Part shown: positions 46,647-55,665 of the stretch, piece by piece
Layout: each line of letters starts with the position of its first letter
How positions within the stretch are numbered: position 1 is the first letter of the stretch
Translations under genes and position numbers: made by a program
Notes under the pieces: model-generated
The model's input: only the letters and a program-made list of their open reading frames with translations
Database searches by the model: none
What the model was told of the DNA's origin: nothing
Assembly: GCF_000336775.1 (NCBI RefSeq)
Contig: NZ_AOLJ01000001.1
Location: forward strand, 1-64,000
Direction: 5' to 3'
DNA: 64,000 nucleotides
Source: Haloferax gibbonsii ATCC 33959
Lineage (GTDB): Archaea; Halobacteriota; Halobacteria; Halobacteriales; Haloferacaceae

Positions 46647-47162
46647 AACCTAGAACCGACAGCGCGAATCGGCTCCACGTCTCTCCATCTCTGAACTGGC
46701 CGCAACTCAATTACTGCCCCGAGCAAGCCGGCGGCGCTCAGCGATTCTTTGATGGACACCTTTTTCGGCCAAACTTCGAAATGAACTGGAGTCTATATTA
46801 ATAGAGTTTGACACGAATGCGATAAGAGCAGCAGCGTCAGCACTACTGTGTCGACAGTTCTGCTCAACTGTTTCCCGACATCTGAGTGGGATCAACAGAA
46901 GTGCTTGTAAATCTCAAACAGGGAATTACAATACTGCGGTAATAATGCTTCTATCCCACCACCGAGTGTGAAGTACTGGTAGTACAGACCTAATCGGATT
47001 CCCAAACCCATCCACTGTCCAGTTGTCCCAACTGATTCCTGGACTGTATCAAATAGTATCCTTGGTAGGATTTGTGTACTACAAACTCTCACAGGTGGAG
47101 CTCATGTCCGTACTTGGGTAGCAGGAAATGCCACCATCAATAGAAATAAATGCTATCAACTG
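46647..47162. other. Intergenic region between the dehydrogenase and FAD oxidase
   Basis: These 516 bp contain only short frames with no recognisable product and no start-site support. A minus-strand frame at 46892-47092 has a protein-like composition but no upstream ribosome site or homologous pattern that I can see. Possible remnants of a deleted gene cannot be excluded. The stretch just before 47163 is AT-rich (AATAGAAATAAATGC), in keeping with a promoter for the oxidase. Confidence 0.35.
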
Positions 47163-48353
47163 ATGACTCAACGTATGCCGCAGGCAAACAGCTACGACGT
47201 TGTCGTCATAGGTGCGGGTTCCATCGGATGCAGCACTGCCGACCATCTCGCAGACGACTACGACGTTCTGGTGCTAGAGAAAGGTAAACTTGAAGAGAGC
47301 GCGTCGGCGAACGCGAGCGCATTTATCTCGGATTGGTGGTTCTTCCTTGAAGGTGAGCATATTCCAGGCGTAGCAGTGAAAGTCCGTGACTATTTCGAGG
47401 AGTTGTCGGCGACAGGTGATTTCGAGTTCCACGCTCAACCATTCATCAGTCTGGTCGACGAGGATGAGGCTGGCAGTCCTGAAACACGAAAGATGCGTAA
47501 GAATGCCAAGAAGATCCCCGGAATCGAGTACTTCGATGTCGACGAACTCGCTGAGTCATATCCGGACGTATTAAACCTCGAAGGCTTCGTCGGCGGCATC
47601 GTCGACACCGAGGCGGGCTACGTTAAGCCGCGCCCGTATCTCAAGGCGATGAAAGAACGCGCCGAGCGAAAGGGTGCGGAATTCGAGTTCGGGACGGAGG
47701 TTACGGGAATCGAGACTGAAACTGGCAGCGTCACCGGCGTGACGATGGCTTCCGGCGATCTCGTTCAGTGTGACAGCGTCGTCGTCGCGGCTGGTACGCA
47801 CACTGAGTCGCTGGTCGCGGAGTTCACCGATCTTCCCGTCCAGCCGTTCGTCATTTGCGCGGCCGCGGTCCGGGGCGACCCAGCGTTCAGCGGGTCGGTA
47901 CCGACGACGTCCGGCCGCGGGACGCTTATTGGGCCGAACGCCGACGGCGATCTCCTAGTCGGTGACGAGTATTGGATTGAGGATCTCGACAGCATTCCCC
48001 GAGACTTCCCAAAGGAGGCACAAGAGAAAGTCGCTGAACTCCTCCCACAACTCTTTACAGGATTCGACGGCGGACTGGAGTACGTCGACGGCGGTGAACA
48101 CCACTGCCCGGAGGGAATCACCATCACGCCGGACCAAGTACCCGTCATTGACGAAGTCGGCGATGTTGACGGGTTGGTTGTCGCTGACGGCAGTCGTGGT
48201 GCTGTGTCACTAGCACCTGTCATCGCCGTTGCAGTGCAGTCGATTTTGACTGGGACAGAGACAGAGTTCTCTCTGGACCGGTTCGCCATTGACCGCTTCG
48301 ACCTAGAGGACCCAGAGTACGACCTACCCATGATAACCGAACCCCGCTCGTGA
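47163..48353 (+). CDS. DAO-family FAD-dependent oxidoreductase
   Basis: The N-terminus is a classic FAD-binding beta-alpha-beta (YDVVVIGAGSIGCSTADHL), with an ATG/motif region (ANASAFISDWWFF) and the family C-terminal QVPVIDEVGDVDGLVVADG near residue 325. Family members include sarcosine, glycine and dimethylglycine oxidases. It lacks the TCMxTxTPD flavinylation segment of the other oxidase at 36911, so the two are distinct enzymes rather than duplicates. It may perform another oxidation step on the same class of amine substrate. It stands alone with its own upstream spacer. Confidence 0.85.
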   Translation: MTQRMPQANSYDVVVIGAGSIGCSTADHLADDYDVLVLEKGKLEESASANASAFISDWWFFLEGEHIPGVAVKVRDYFEELSATGDFEFHAQPFISLVDEDEAGSPETRKMRKNAKKIPGIEYFDVDELAESYPDVLNLEGFVGGIVDTEAGYVKPRPYLKAMKERAERKGAEFEFGTEVTGIETETGSVTGVTMASGDLVQCDSVVVAAGTHTESLVAEFTDLPVQPFVICAAAVRGDPAFSGSVPTTSGRGTLIGPNADGDLLVGDEYWIEDLDSIPRDFPKEAQEKVAELLPQLFTGFDGGLEYVDGGEHHCPEGITITPDQVPVIDEVGDVDGLVVADGSRGAVSLAPVIAVAVQSILTGTETEFSLDRFAIDRFDLEDPEYDLPMITEPRS

Positions 48354-48718
48354 TGTCCTCTACGACCGACTGCGAATGCCTCGGATAGACACACTGGTCT
48401 TAGAGGGGATTGAAGCCCGAAATCCAATCTTACCAGTCAGAAAGTGGAGTCTCTGAGCAGATGTTCGTTGTCAGGTCTTGTTGAGAAACGTAGCTCAACC
48501 AGTCCTGTGATATTTGGATACCGTGACGTCGAGAGGCATCAGCCCTTTGGTCTGCTTGTCTCTGACTGGAGACCCTACCAGAAGTAATCACACATATTGG
48601 AAATGAGAAGTCACTCAAGTGCAGTGTCAACCGCAGCAGCGATCTCGTAGAAAGGGTCCAAGAACCGCTTACTGCCCTCTTCCAGTTGTCTCCAACATTC
48701 TGCAACTGAATTTTGTGC

Positions 48719-49643
48719 TCTGTTGAATAGCGGTCTAATCAGTCGATATCACCGCGTTAGAAGGGTGAAGCCAAGGAAATCAATTTCTGTCCATGGAAAT
48801 CGATCTCCTTGACTTCATTGAGCAGTGTCGTGACCTAGCCAAACAAGCTTTAGGAAAGCACGCGGGCGAGCCCGCCAGCGGCGGGTTCGCCCGCTGGGTC
48901 CACGTCGTTCTGCACTGCTTTCGGCTCGAAGAGGGCCACAGCTACCGTGAAACGCCGAATCGGCTGAAGTACCTGACCGAGATTCGCGACGTACTCGGCC
49001 TAGATCGGCACGACCTGCCGGACTACAGCACGATCTACAAATCGTTCGATCGGCTGAAAATGTGGGTGTGGCGGGCGCTGCTGCGCGTTTCCGCGCAGCA
49101 GCACCCGCAGTCTGGCCACGCCGCTCTCGACAGCACGTTCTTCGACCGTCGGCGTGCATCGTCGTACTTCCGCCAGCGGTCGGGGAGCACTGTACAGACG
49201 CTGAAAGTGACGACAGTAACTGATGTGGAGTCGCTTGCGGTTCTTGACGTTCACATCACAGCACGGTGGAAGCATGATACGAAGACCGGACCGCAGGTCG
49301 TCCGCCGAAACGCGGACGACCTGCAGTCGGTCGCCGCCGACAACGGCTTCCAAGACTGGCACACCGAGTACGAGATCGCTGCATATGACGTTGAGTACCT
49401 CGTTCACTACCGCGGGTCGTCACCGAAAGCAGCTCTGAACAACGCGCTCAACCGGGCAAACGGCTACTCTCAGCGCTGGATGGCCGAAACGTCGTACTCG
49501 ACAGCCAAGCGCTCGCTCGGCGACGCCGTGCGAGCGCTCGGCTGGTATCGGCAGTTCCGTGAAATTGTCTTGATGTTCGCTCTCATCAACATAGAATCGC
49601 TGTGTGAGCCGCTGTAACCGTGACTCAGCATCTATTCAACAGA
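48719..49643. mobile_element. IS5-type insertion sequence (about 925 bp) inside a lipoprotein gene
   Basis: The terminal inverted repeat is TCTGTTGAATAG at 48719-48730 and its complement at 49632-49643. The symmetry extends a few bases further (GTGC/GCAC), so the exact ends are uncertain by about 4 bp. It carries one intact transposase. The disrupted host gene reads in frame on both sides, so this is a simple insertion without rearrangement. Confidence 0.8.
48793..49617 (+). CDS. IS5-family transposase, second group
   Basis: This is a 274-residue DDE transposase with Asp in AALDSTFFDRRRASSYF, Asp in QSVAADNGFQDW, and Glu in RWMAETSYSTAKRSLGDA, ending in GWYRQFREIVLMF. It is intact. It shares the plan of the 36014 transposase but differs in the middle (TEYEIAAYDVEYLVHYRG instead of the IRPLIKHRIF motif), so it belongs to a separate subgroup. 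Confidence 0.9.
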   Translation: MEIDLLDFIEQCRDLAKQALGKHAGEPASGGFARWVHVVLHCFRLEEGHSYRETPNRLKYLTEIRDVLGLDRHDLPDYSTIYKSFDRLKMWVWRALLRVSAQQHPQSGHAALDSTFFDRRRASSYFRQRSGSTVQTLKVTTVTDVESLAVLDVHITARWKHDTKTGPQVVRRNADDLQSVAADNGFQDWHTEYEIAAYDVEYLVHYRGSSPKAALNNALNRANGYSQRWMAETSYSTAKRSLGDAVRALGWYRQFREIVLMFALINIESLCEPL

Positions 49644-50042
49644 GCACGTTCAATTGCTTTTGTGTGGTTCTCTGCCTCAGACCCCCAATATATCTGAACG
49701 GAGCGTTTCGATGATGGAAGTACGCTACCGACACATCCGCTACTGAAACCAACGGCAAGTGCGGCACAAGCTTGTCGCCGTTTCATGAGCAAATCAATAG
49801 AGTGTCACCCACCTTGTGGTCCATATAGTACTCATTTTCCGTTACTCCAAGCAAAGTAATGCCAACAATATAATCTTAATCCGTAAAGTGGACTCCATCC
49901 ACCGCTTTCCAGTGGCCAAATTTTTTGTTGATTTGGTATAGCGGCATAAGATATACGCTGTGTGGCAAGGATAACAGCCCTGTATTACTAATCGGCGTTG
50001 TGTGTGTCCCACTCCCGCATAAGCCAAAGTATTAACTAGGTT

Positions 50043-50072
50043 TGAGATTGTCGTAGACCAGTGAAAATCTCA
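50043..50072. promoter_or_regulatory. Inverted repeat upstream of the recombinase
   Basis: TGAGATT at 50043-50049 and AATCTCA at 50066-50072 form a perfect 7-bp inverted repeat with a 16-bp centre, about 55 bp ahead of the recombinase GTG at 50126. It could be an operator or a recombination arm site. The remainder of 49787-50125 holds no convincing gene. Confidence 0.35.
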
Positions 50073-50125
50073 GATTCAGAATTACCTCAGCACGGAGCGA
50101 GCAGGTTACTCTCCGGTGAGAAGGC

Positions 50126-51415
50126 GTGAATCAGCAGTCCGACTCCCAGGGTTTGGAGGTCGAAGAGACGGCTTCAGACGAGGAGACGAGAGAACGCCGC
50201 TACAAATGGTCCCAGATGAGCCTCGACGAACTCGTCGGCGTCTACTGGCAAGACATCGCACCGAAGCGATATCGCGATGGATTCGACGAGGACCACGACG
50301 TTCCGACCTACGATTGGCTCACCGAACACGGATACAGCGGAATCGCGTACGCGCTGCGTGAGCACCACGACCTCACACCCAAGCAATTCTTCGTCGATGT
50401 CGTCGGTCTCGAAGACGAGAGTTCTGATGAGTGGGAATGGGACGTCAACCACGAGAATACTGTCAACGCTCTAGAAGTGTACCTCAACTCGATACAAACT
50501 CGTGGTGGACGGGCGGAGAGTACCGTCGAGACCCACCGGACACGGTTGGCGAAGTGGGTTCGGACCTATCGAGAGTTGCATGGGACGGTTGCGTTGCTCG
50601 AACCGCTGTCTGACCTCGACCAGCAACCGGGAGAAATCGAGCGCTGTCTCGCTGTTCTCGACGTGTTCGACGAGGAGCTATCGACGGATCGGTCGAAGCT
50701 CGAATATCTGCACGTCGCCAGAGCGTGGTACGCCTTCGTTAAACGCCGGAAGTACGCGAAGTACAACCCGCTCTCGGAGGCCGGTGAGGAGTTCGGCTGG
50801 GAAGCGGGAGAACCCGACCCGCAAGCGTTGTCGGCCTCTCAGGTCCGTCGAATCTACAGTGAGGTGGATTCGCCTGAAGCTGAGTTGCTCGTCGTTGCGC
50901 TCGCTGGCTGGGGGTTACGACCCTCCGAGGTTGCCGCGTTGCACGTCGACCAAGTGGTCTTGGACGCAGAGGACCCGCATCTGTCGTTTGGAGGTGGAGA
51001 GCGGAAGAACGGTCCCGGTGAGGTGACACTGTTGTATGGCGTCGACGTCGTCGCTGGTCGGATTGATGCGCTCTCTGACCGTGAGAATTGGAACGGGTAC
51101 TTGTTTCCGTCTCGGTCGTCGTCGACGGGACACGTATCAGTTAGTACGATACGTCGTCGGTTCAAACAACTTGCTGACAGTGCTGAAGTGGTTGTTGATG
51201 GAGATACACCCACGCCGAAGATGGGACGACGGTTCTGGTACTCGGCGTATCAGGAAGCTGTTGGAGAAGTTCTAGAGGGGCTTGAGGGAGTTGCGGAAGA
51301 CCAGGGTAGTTCGTCGACGGAGGTTGTGCTTCGGAACTATTTGTCTAGGGAGCAAGAGCGGAAGGCTCGGCGGAGAAAGATGTATGAGAAGTTGGAGACG
51401 GCGTTTAGTCGTTAG
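50126..51415 (+). CDS. Tyrosine recombinase/integrase-like protein
   Basis: The protein has a haloarchaeal integrase layout. An acidic N-terminus is followed by a SAM-like core-binding domain (STVETHRTRLAKWVRTYREL), then the catalytic region with AGWGLRPSEVAALHVDQV (first Arg). The second catalytic cluster appears as KMGRRFWYSAYQEA, where the usual HxxR is altered, and a C-terminal VLRNYLSREQER could supply the nucleophilic Tyr. The altered box makes activity uncertain. It starts at a GTG (50126) and is 429 residues. It may be a plasmid or integrated-element recombinase, or a domesticated regulator. No attachment site was found. Confidence 0.75.
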   Translation: MNQQSDSQGLEVEETASDEETRERRYKWSQMSLDELVGVYWQDIAPKRYRDGFDEDHDVPTYDWLTEHGYSGIAYALREHHDLTPKQFFVDVVGLEDESSDEWEWDVNHENTVNALEVYLNSIQTRGGRAESTVETHRTRLAKWVRTYRELHGTVALLEPLSDLDQQPGEIERCLAVLDVFDEELSTDRSKLEYLHVARAWYAFVKRRKYAKYNPLSEAGEEFGWEAGEPDPQALSASQVRRIYSEVDSPEAELLVVALAGWGLRPSEVAALHVDQVVLDAEDPHLSFGGGERKNGPGEVTLLYGVDVVAGRIDALSDRENWNGYLFPSRSSSTGHVSVSTIRRRFKQLADSAEVVVDGDTPTPKMGRRFWYSAYQEAVGEVLEGLEGVAEDQGSSSTEVVLRNYLSREQERKARRRKMYEKLETAFSR

Positions 51416-51442
51416 AGTGTGAGCCGACCGCTTCAAAGTAAG

Positions 51443-51456
51443 TATCTTCGAAGATA
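51443..51456. promoter_or_regulatory. Perfect 14-bp palindrome after the recombinase gene
   Basis: TATCTTCGAAGATA is a perfect palindrome 28 bp after the recombinase stop and 57 bp before the next gene. It could be an operator for that gene or a recombination-related site. It is too short and lacks a T-run for a confident terminator call. Confidence 0.35.
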
Positions 51457-51512
51457 GATGCCGATTAGATCACCGTTGGGTACATATAGCAGAAGACAGT
51501 AAGAAACTGTTA

Positions 51513-51836
51513 GTGCCCTTTATCGAGAGTGCAGCCATTGCGATTGCTGTCGAAGCCGGCTCTCGGGGTTGGGAGTGGATCCGAGACTCCAGTGCTGAAG
51601 CTAATGCTCCTTTGATTGCAGCTCAGGAGGTTGCCGATGAAACAGCGGTCACGACAACTGAACTCAGAACTGCCTTTGAACGTGCTACTGAAGATGAGTC
51701 CCCCAAGGAAATCGCCTACAAGCAACGTGAAACGTTCATCAATACAGTCGCAGCCGAACTAGACGCTGAAAATTCGGTAGATATTGTTCGGCTATACCTT
51801 GACAGACTCAGTACCTCACAAAGCATCCTCGGCTAG
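51513..51836 (+). CDS. Hypothetical protein, C-terminus replaced by an ISH3 end
   Basis: It begins with a GTG (PFIESAAIAIAVEAGSRG) and is a helical, acidic 107-residue protein with no recognised domain. Its final residues (after YLDR) are LSTSQSILG, encoded by the terminal repeat of the ISH3 element at 51807-51824. The native C-terminus has therefore been lost. The remnant looks like a small protein such as an antitoxin or structural partner, but no function can be assigned. Confidence 0.5.
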   Translation: MPFIESAAIAIAVEAGSRGWEWIRDSSAEANAPLIAAQEVADETAVTTTELRTAFERATEDESPKEIAYKQRETFINTVAAELDAENSVDIVRLYLDRLSTSQSILG

Positions 51837-53209
51837 CTGTTTCTGAAGCCTGAGTTCTGTGTCGGAGCAGTTGCACTGACGGTCTCGACGAGAGAATCAT
51901 GGACGAATCGATGGAGAGCTGTCGCTGTCGGCGGCGGTCAGCCGCCGACGCGACAGCGTCGCCACTCACACCGCTGGCTAGCCCGGTCGGGAGTTACCGG
52001 GTAAACCGGTCGTCTGGTGGTCGGTTTGCGTGGACGGCCCGACGCACCGCGAGGGCCGTCCACGCTGCCCGTCGCATCATGTTGGTAAATTCCTTGTACG
52101 ACCACTTCCAGAGGCGACGCCCGCCTCGGCGGGGCGTCGCCACGTACTCCCAGTGCAGATACCGCCACACGTTCTGTAACAGCAAACTCACCACAACGTA
52201 CAACAGCCGTACGACCGGATTCTGTGTCGTAGTCGTCGCAATCGTTTGCTCGGAGAGCCGGTAGCTCGCCTCGATACCGAAGCGTTTCGCATAGTGGTAT
52301 CGAGCGTCTCGTGGTGAGTCGATGAACGGCGCGTCAGCGGCGTAGCCGTGACGCGCCACCCCGTGGTCGTCGTACCGTCCGTTTTGGTAGGTACAGTCGA
52401 TGTAGACGGGAAACTCGACGGTCCAGCTGTGACCGTCGAGTTTCGCCGTCAGACTGTGCTGAATCACGCGACTCCAGGCTTCCGAGAGTTCTTGCTTGAT
52501 CGTCCGTCCCCAGCGGACGATCGGCATGACGTAGGCGTGGTTGTGCGCCTGAAGCAGCGTCAAACACTTGCTGTCGTAGAATTCGCGGTCAAGATAGACG
52601 GCCTTGACACCGAGGTCAAGGCCGTCAAGAATACCGAGGAACTCTGCGAGGACACTGCTGGCGGTGTCGCCGTCTTCGAGACGGCGCACCGCCAGCGTGT
52701 AGCGTTTGTTCTTCACGCGTGCGTACAGTGTCGCGTACGCGTGGAACGCGGTGGTTCCACGCTTCGCTTGGGAGTGATAGAGACCGTCGGTGCCGTCTTC
52801 GTCTCCATAGTAGGGCCGCAGGTGGAGGTCTGAAACGACCTCCACCTGCTGAGGAAGAACGTCGAGAACGTCCTTCTGGAGGAGCGTGTTGCCAACTTGT
52901 TCGAGCGTCTCAAGGTCGAACTTGGTGCGAAGATGGTAGAGAACCGAGTTTTTGTGGGGTGCATCTTCGCTTCTCTCACAGAGGGTTGAGACCGAGGTCC
53001 CGTCGGCGCAGGCGCCGACGATGACCTCGTAGAGGTCTTCAGCATGGAGTTCAGCGTTTTCACCGAGAGTGAGAGCAACTTCCTCGTCAAGAGCGTTGAC
53101 GAGGAAGTTAAGGAGCAGGTCCTCGTGGATTGAACCGTCTGCTTGTTGGGTTTTAGACACACCTTCTGCAAGCAGACCTTCTAACTAAGCGGCTTTGTGA
53201 AGTACTGAG
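51807..53209. mobile_element. ISH3-family insertion sequence (about 1.4 kb)
   Basis: The ends are an 18-bp inverted repeat, CTCAGTACCTCACAAAGC at 51807-51824 and its near-exact complement at 53192-53209 (one mismatch). The length of about 1403 bp and single transposase fit the ISH3 family. No target duplication is visible, and both flanks are truncated genes, pointing to a recombined or nested insertion. Confidence 0.8.
51994..53160 (-). CDS. ISH3-family transposase
   Basis: This 388-residue DDE transposase of the ISH3 type has a first Asp near YYGDEDGTDGLYHSQAKRG, a second within KAVYLDREFYDSKC, and a Glu within AKRFGIEASYRLSEQ, followed by a hydrophobic VRLLYVVVSLLLQNVW stretch. The frame is intact, and the gene fills the element at 51807-53209. 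Confidence 0.88.
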   Translation of the reverse strand: MSKTQQADGSIHEDLLLNFLVNALDEEVALTLGENAELHAEDLYEVIVGACADGTSVSTLCERSEDAPHKNSVLYHLRTKFDLETLEQVGNTLLQKDVLDVLPQQVEVVSDLHLRPYYGDEDGTDGLYHSQAKRGTTAFHAYATLYARVKNKRYTLAVRRLEDGDTASSVLAEFLGILDGLDLGVKAVYLDREFYDSKCLTLLQAHNHAYVMPIVRWGRTIKQELSEAWSRVIQHSLTAKLDGHSWTVEFPVYIDCTYQNGRYDDHGVARHGYAADAPFIDSPRDARYHYAKRFGIEASYRLSEQTIATTTTQNPVVRLLYVVVSLLLQNVWRYLHWEYVATPRRGGRRLWKWSYKEFTNMMRRAAWTALAVRRAVHANRPPDDRFTR

Positions 53210-54000
53210 GTTGTAGACGGTAGCTTTGAGAATGATTTCGCGGAACTCTAGCCACCAGCTTCGCGCACGCACGGCACTGCCGAGCGTGCGCTTGATTGAT
53301 GAGAAGACGGTTTCAGCCATTGAGCGTTGGTGATACCGATCACGATCTATGCGGGCGTTATGGGCGTGACCGAGCGCCCAGTAGATGCGATGTTTAATCA
53401 GCGGTCGAATCCCGTTCGCTCGGAGTTCGTCTCGGAAGGCTTTGTCGTCGTAGCCACGGTCTGCGGCCAATGAGAGCAGGTCAGCCGCGTTTCGGCGGGT
53501 GACCTGCGGTCCGATTCGGAAATCGGACCTCATGGTAGTCGTGAGGTGGATGTCGGTGACGTACAGCGATTCGACATCCATGAGTGCCGTAACTTTCAGC
53601 GTCCGAACGTCGTAATGCGTTTGGTTAGCGTAGTGTCTGCTCGGCTGGTCACGGTCAAAACGAGTCGAATCGAGTGCGGCGTGGCCTGTGCGTTTCTCGG
53701 CGCGTCGAGAAACGCACACCAAGTCTTCGCCGAAATCCGAGCGAACCACCGGCAGAAGACGGTGAGATGAGGCAATCGTGTGAGTTCAAGTTCTTCGAGA
53801 ACACCGGGCATCTCGCTGAGCCAATCAAGCGTCACGCGATATGATTTCCCGAATTCGATGCGGAGTGCATGAAGCGCGAGCATCGCCCATTCGGCGAACC
53901 CGCCGCCCCCTACGGGGGCGGCAGGTTCGTCAGGATTAGCGACAACTAGTTTAGCTTTCGCGACCGCATTACGGGTGAAGAGGCGGATCTCAGAAACCAC
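53210..54000 (-). pseudogene. IS5-family transposase, frameshifted and 3'-truncated
   Basis: The 5' part reads MVSEIRLFTRNAVAKAK... up to SAKTWCAFL near 53700. A one-base shift then continues the homologous protein as RRAEKRTGHAALDSTRFDRD, AADRGYDDKAF, RSMAETVFSSIKRTLGSA and EFREIILKATVYN. The last native residues run into the ISH3 inverted repeat at 53192-53209, so the stop codon lies inside that element. All catalytic residues survive, but the frameshift would abolish expression. It resembles the intact 36014 transposase and the fragment at 55079. Confidence 0.8.
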
Positions 54001-54021
54001 AGCAATCTGCCTCTTCGTATT

Positions 54022-54354
54022 CTACGGCAATAACGCGGTTGTAGCCGTTCCGTCTAGCGAAGCTACAGAGCCGTTCTCATCGATTGCAGGGAGTCTGTTG
54101 CCAAACTCGTGGTCAGTTATTCTCTCTCCAGTGTTGATGTCCACTTCAGTACTGCCAGAGAATGTTCCAGATTCTACGAGAACCATTCCATCCTTCGACA
54201 CTACAGGTGCATGCCAAGTGTCGATACCGACGTCAATTGTAGTTCGGTTTTCTGGAGAGATGCGGACTCCCATCAACGGTTGATGACCTGTCCGTTTTGG
54301 GTCGCGCTGTGCCATCGTCCACCGGCTGTCTTCTCTCGGAGATTCATTGCTCAC
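54022..54354 (-). CDS. PQQ/beta-propeller-like protein fragment (N-terminal part)
   Basis: A GTG at 54354 overlaps the stop of the upstream gene by 11 bp and opens a 110-residue frame with DSRWTMAQRDPKRTGHQ, a repeat WHAPVVSKDGMVLVESG and DINTGERI. This is the pattern of one or two PQQ-like beta-propeller blades. It stops at 54022 just before the broken IS5 transposase, and a full propeller would need several more blades, so it is probably truncated. A related C-terminal piece lies at 60502-60969 on the same strand, but in the wrong order to be the other half of this gene by simple insertion. Confidence 0.5.
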   Translation of the reverse strand: MSNESPREDSRWTMAQRDPKRTGHQPLMGVRISPENRTTIDVGIDTWHAPVVSKDGMVLVESGTFSGSTEVDINTGERITDHEFGNRLPAIDENGSVASLDGTATTALLP

Positions 54355-54859
54355 CAGAGTTGTAGATGTCCGTGTCTGTACTATCCGACTGATACAGTTC
54401 AGTATCAGTGTTGTCTGTATTTGCTTCGTTGGAGCTCTGCGTCTCACTCTGCGAACGTTCCGTTGTGCTTGTGGACGAGTCCGTGCTCGTCGTACGTATC
54501 CATTCATCTGAGACATAGTACAAACTACTTCGAATGAGCCCCTTTTTGAGTTGTAAAAAGAGACGCTTATCCCCTAAGTCTAAATCGTGGTCTGTGATTG
54601 CAGAGTACTTTTTCGACGTGTCGAGGTCTTCTATTTTGACTTTATTCGCTTCTCCCCAGACCTGTCTAAACTCGACGACTTGTCCACGTCCAGCTTTTAT
54701 TGAACTACCCTCTCTCAGATGCGTTTTGTATTCGTCAGGTATTTCAAAGGAAAACCGCTCGTTAGTGGCAGGATCTGAAGTTTCAATATGAATTGACAGT
54801 AAATTACTCACTTCGAGACGGGTAGTTTGATATACCCCTGTGACATCAAACCTTTGCAT
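54344..54859 (-). CDS. Hypothetical protein with T-rich tail and Txx(Y) motifs
   Basis: I start it at ATG 54859 (MQRFDVTGVYQTTRLEV), giving 171 residues; the frame upstream is AT-rich and non-coding in look. The first 110 residues form a compact beta/alpha domain of unknown type. The tail is rich in Ser/Thr and ends in two related motifs, DTELYQSD and DTDIYNSG, which recur in other proteins of the kinase cluster and could be phosphorylation sites bound by FHA domains. It overlaps the propeller-like gene downstream. Confidence 0.6.
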   Translation of the reverse strand: MQRFDVTGVYQTTRLEVSNLLSIHIETSDPATNERFSFEIPDEYKTHLREGSSIKAGRGQVVEFRQVWGEANKVKIEDLDTSKKYSAITDHDLDLGDKRLFLQLKKGLIRSSLYYVSDEWIRTTSTDSSTSTTERSQSETQSSNEANTDNTDTELYQSDSTDTDIYNSGEQ

Positions 54860-55078
54860 GGGTGTCAATAAAATTGAATAGAATAAGAAGATATTGTAAT
54901 GTGGATTATATTTCTGCAACCTTCCCAGAAACAAGCGCATATATTACAACTAATTTCCTATGTGATTAATCCCCCAATATGTAGATTTATTCTACCGAAT
55001 TGAATATTCAACAGTAGAGACATTAAACCATATGAGTTCTACAAACTCAGACTACTACTACAGTCGGATTATCGACAT

Positions 55079-55315
55079 CTACAAATTTCTCATCGGGTCG
55101 TTTGCACTCACGCTACTCTCAAAGAAGACGGTCTCACACATCGATCGTTGGCGGTAGCGAGGCCCATCGACCCACGCGTTGTGCGCGTGGTTGATTGGCC
55201 GGAAGATGCGATGATTAAGCAGCGGTCTCACGTCCTCTTCTCGCAGTTTCTCGCGTAAATCCATTCAGTCGTAGCCTTTGTCAGCGGCGAGGCTGTGGAA
55301 TGACGGTTCCCACTT
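55079..55315 (-). pseudogene. Fragment of an IS5-family transposase
   Basis: Reading the minus strand, LAADKGYD precedes an in-frame stop and is followed by MDLREKLREEDVRPLLNHRI, HAHNAWVDGPRYRQRSMCET and then degenerate sequence. These match the second Asp through the Glu region of the 36014 transposase (GIRPLIKHRIFAPYDHAHNA, QRSMTETV). No intact ends flank it. It is a decayed relic of an earlier insertion. Confidence 0.75.
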
Positions 55316-55665
55316 GAGTGTTGGTGAGGGTGTTGACCGATTCGTCTTGGGATCATCAAATCTGTGAGTTGGGTTGGCCATCTGAAATGGCGCCATCAGT
55401 AGTTTCTGGGATAGTATGGGTGAGAAAATATCGGATTAACGATGGTTTCACCCGTCGCAGATAGGACTTCCGGTGAAGTATTTGCTGGTGATTGTGAAAG
55501 CAGTCAGACTACGCCGGGGGTCCCATGATTTGGCGAGAAATCCAGAGTGTACAGCAATTACCGGGCGGCTTAAGTGTATCCCAAGCAGAGTCCGCGGGTG
55601 GATTTTTCATAACAGTATTTTGGGGGTATCCTTTTCAGATAGTAAATGTATATGTTAACCTACTG
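55316..55665. other. Non-coding stretch upstream of the cold-shock gene
   Basis: I see no gene in these 350 bp. The in-frame extension upstream of the cold-shock gene from 55525 has no domain match and is probably untranslated. A TATA-like AGTAAATGTATATG lies near 55641-55654, in position for a promoter with a short leader before the ATG at 55666. Confidence 0.4.

Larger units (their letters stand above)
48611..49786 (-). pseudogene. Small lipoprotein gene interrupted by an IS
   Basis: The minus strand from 49786 opens a lipoprotein signal peptide: MKRRQACAALAVGFSSGC, with the lipobox FSSGC, followed by SVQIYWGSEAENHTKAIERA. The frame then runs into the IS end near 49643 and resumes on the other side as QNSVAECWRQLEEGSKRFLD, stopping at 48611-48613. 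Removing the element with one copy of a 2-bp GC flank joins the halves in frame, giving about 82 residues. The 5' part alone would be a non-functional secreted stub. The original C-terminus may have extended further, since a frame beyond the stop also looks protein-like. Confidence 0.7.

Noticed and set aside
46892-47092. 66-codon minus-strand frame upstream of the FAD oxidase
   Set aside because: The hydrophobic stretch is suggestive, but there is no start-site support or neighbour context, so I left it in the intergenic entry.
48430-48705. 91-codon minus-strand frame left of the IS at 48719
   Set aside because: Its first part is out of frame with the better-supported lipoprotein reading; its second part may be a frameshifted tail but cannot be proved.
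50126-51415. Recombinase as proof of an integrated provirus
   Set aside because: No attachment repeats, tRNA target or viral structural genes were found, and the catalytic HxxR box is altered.
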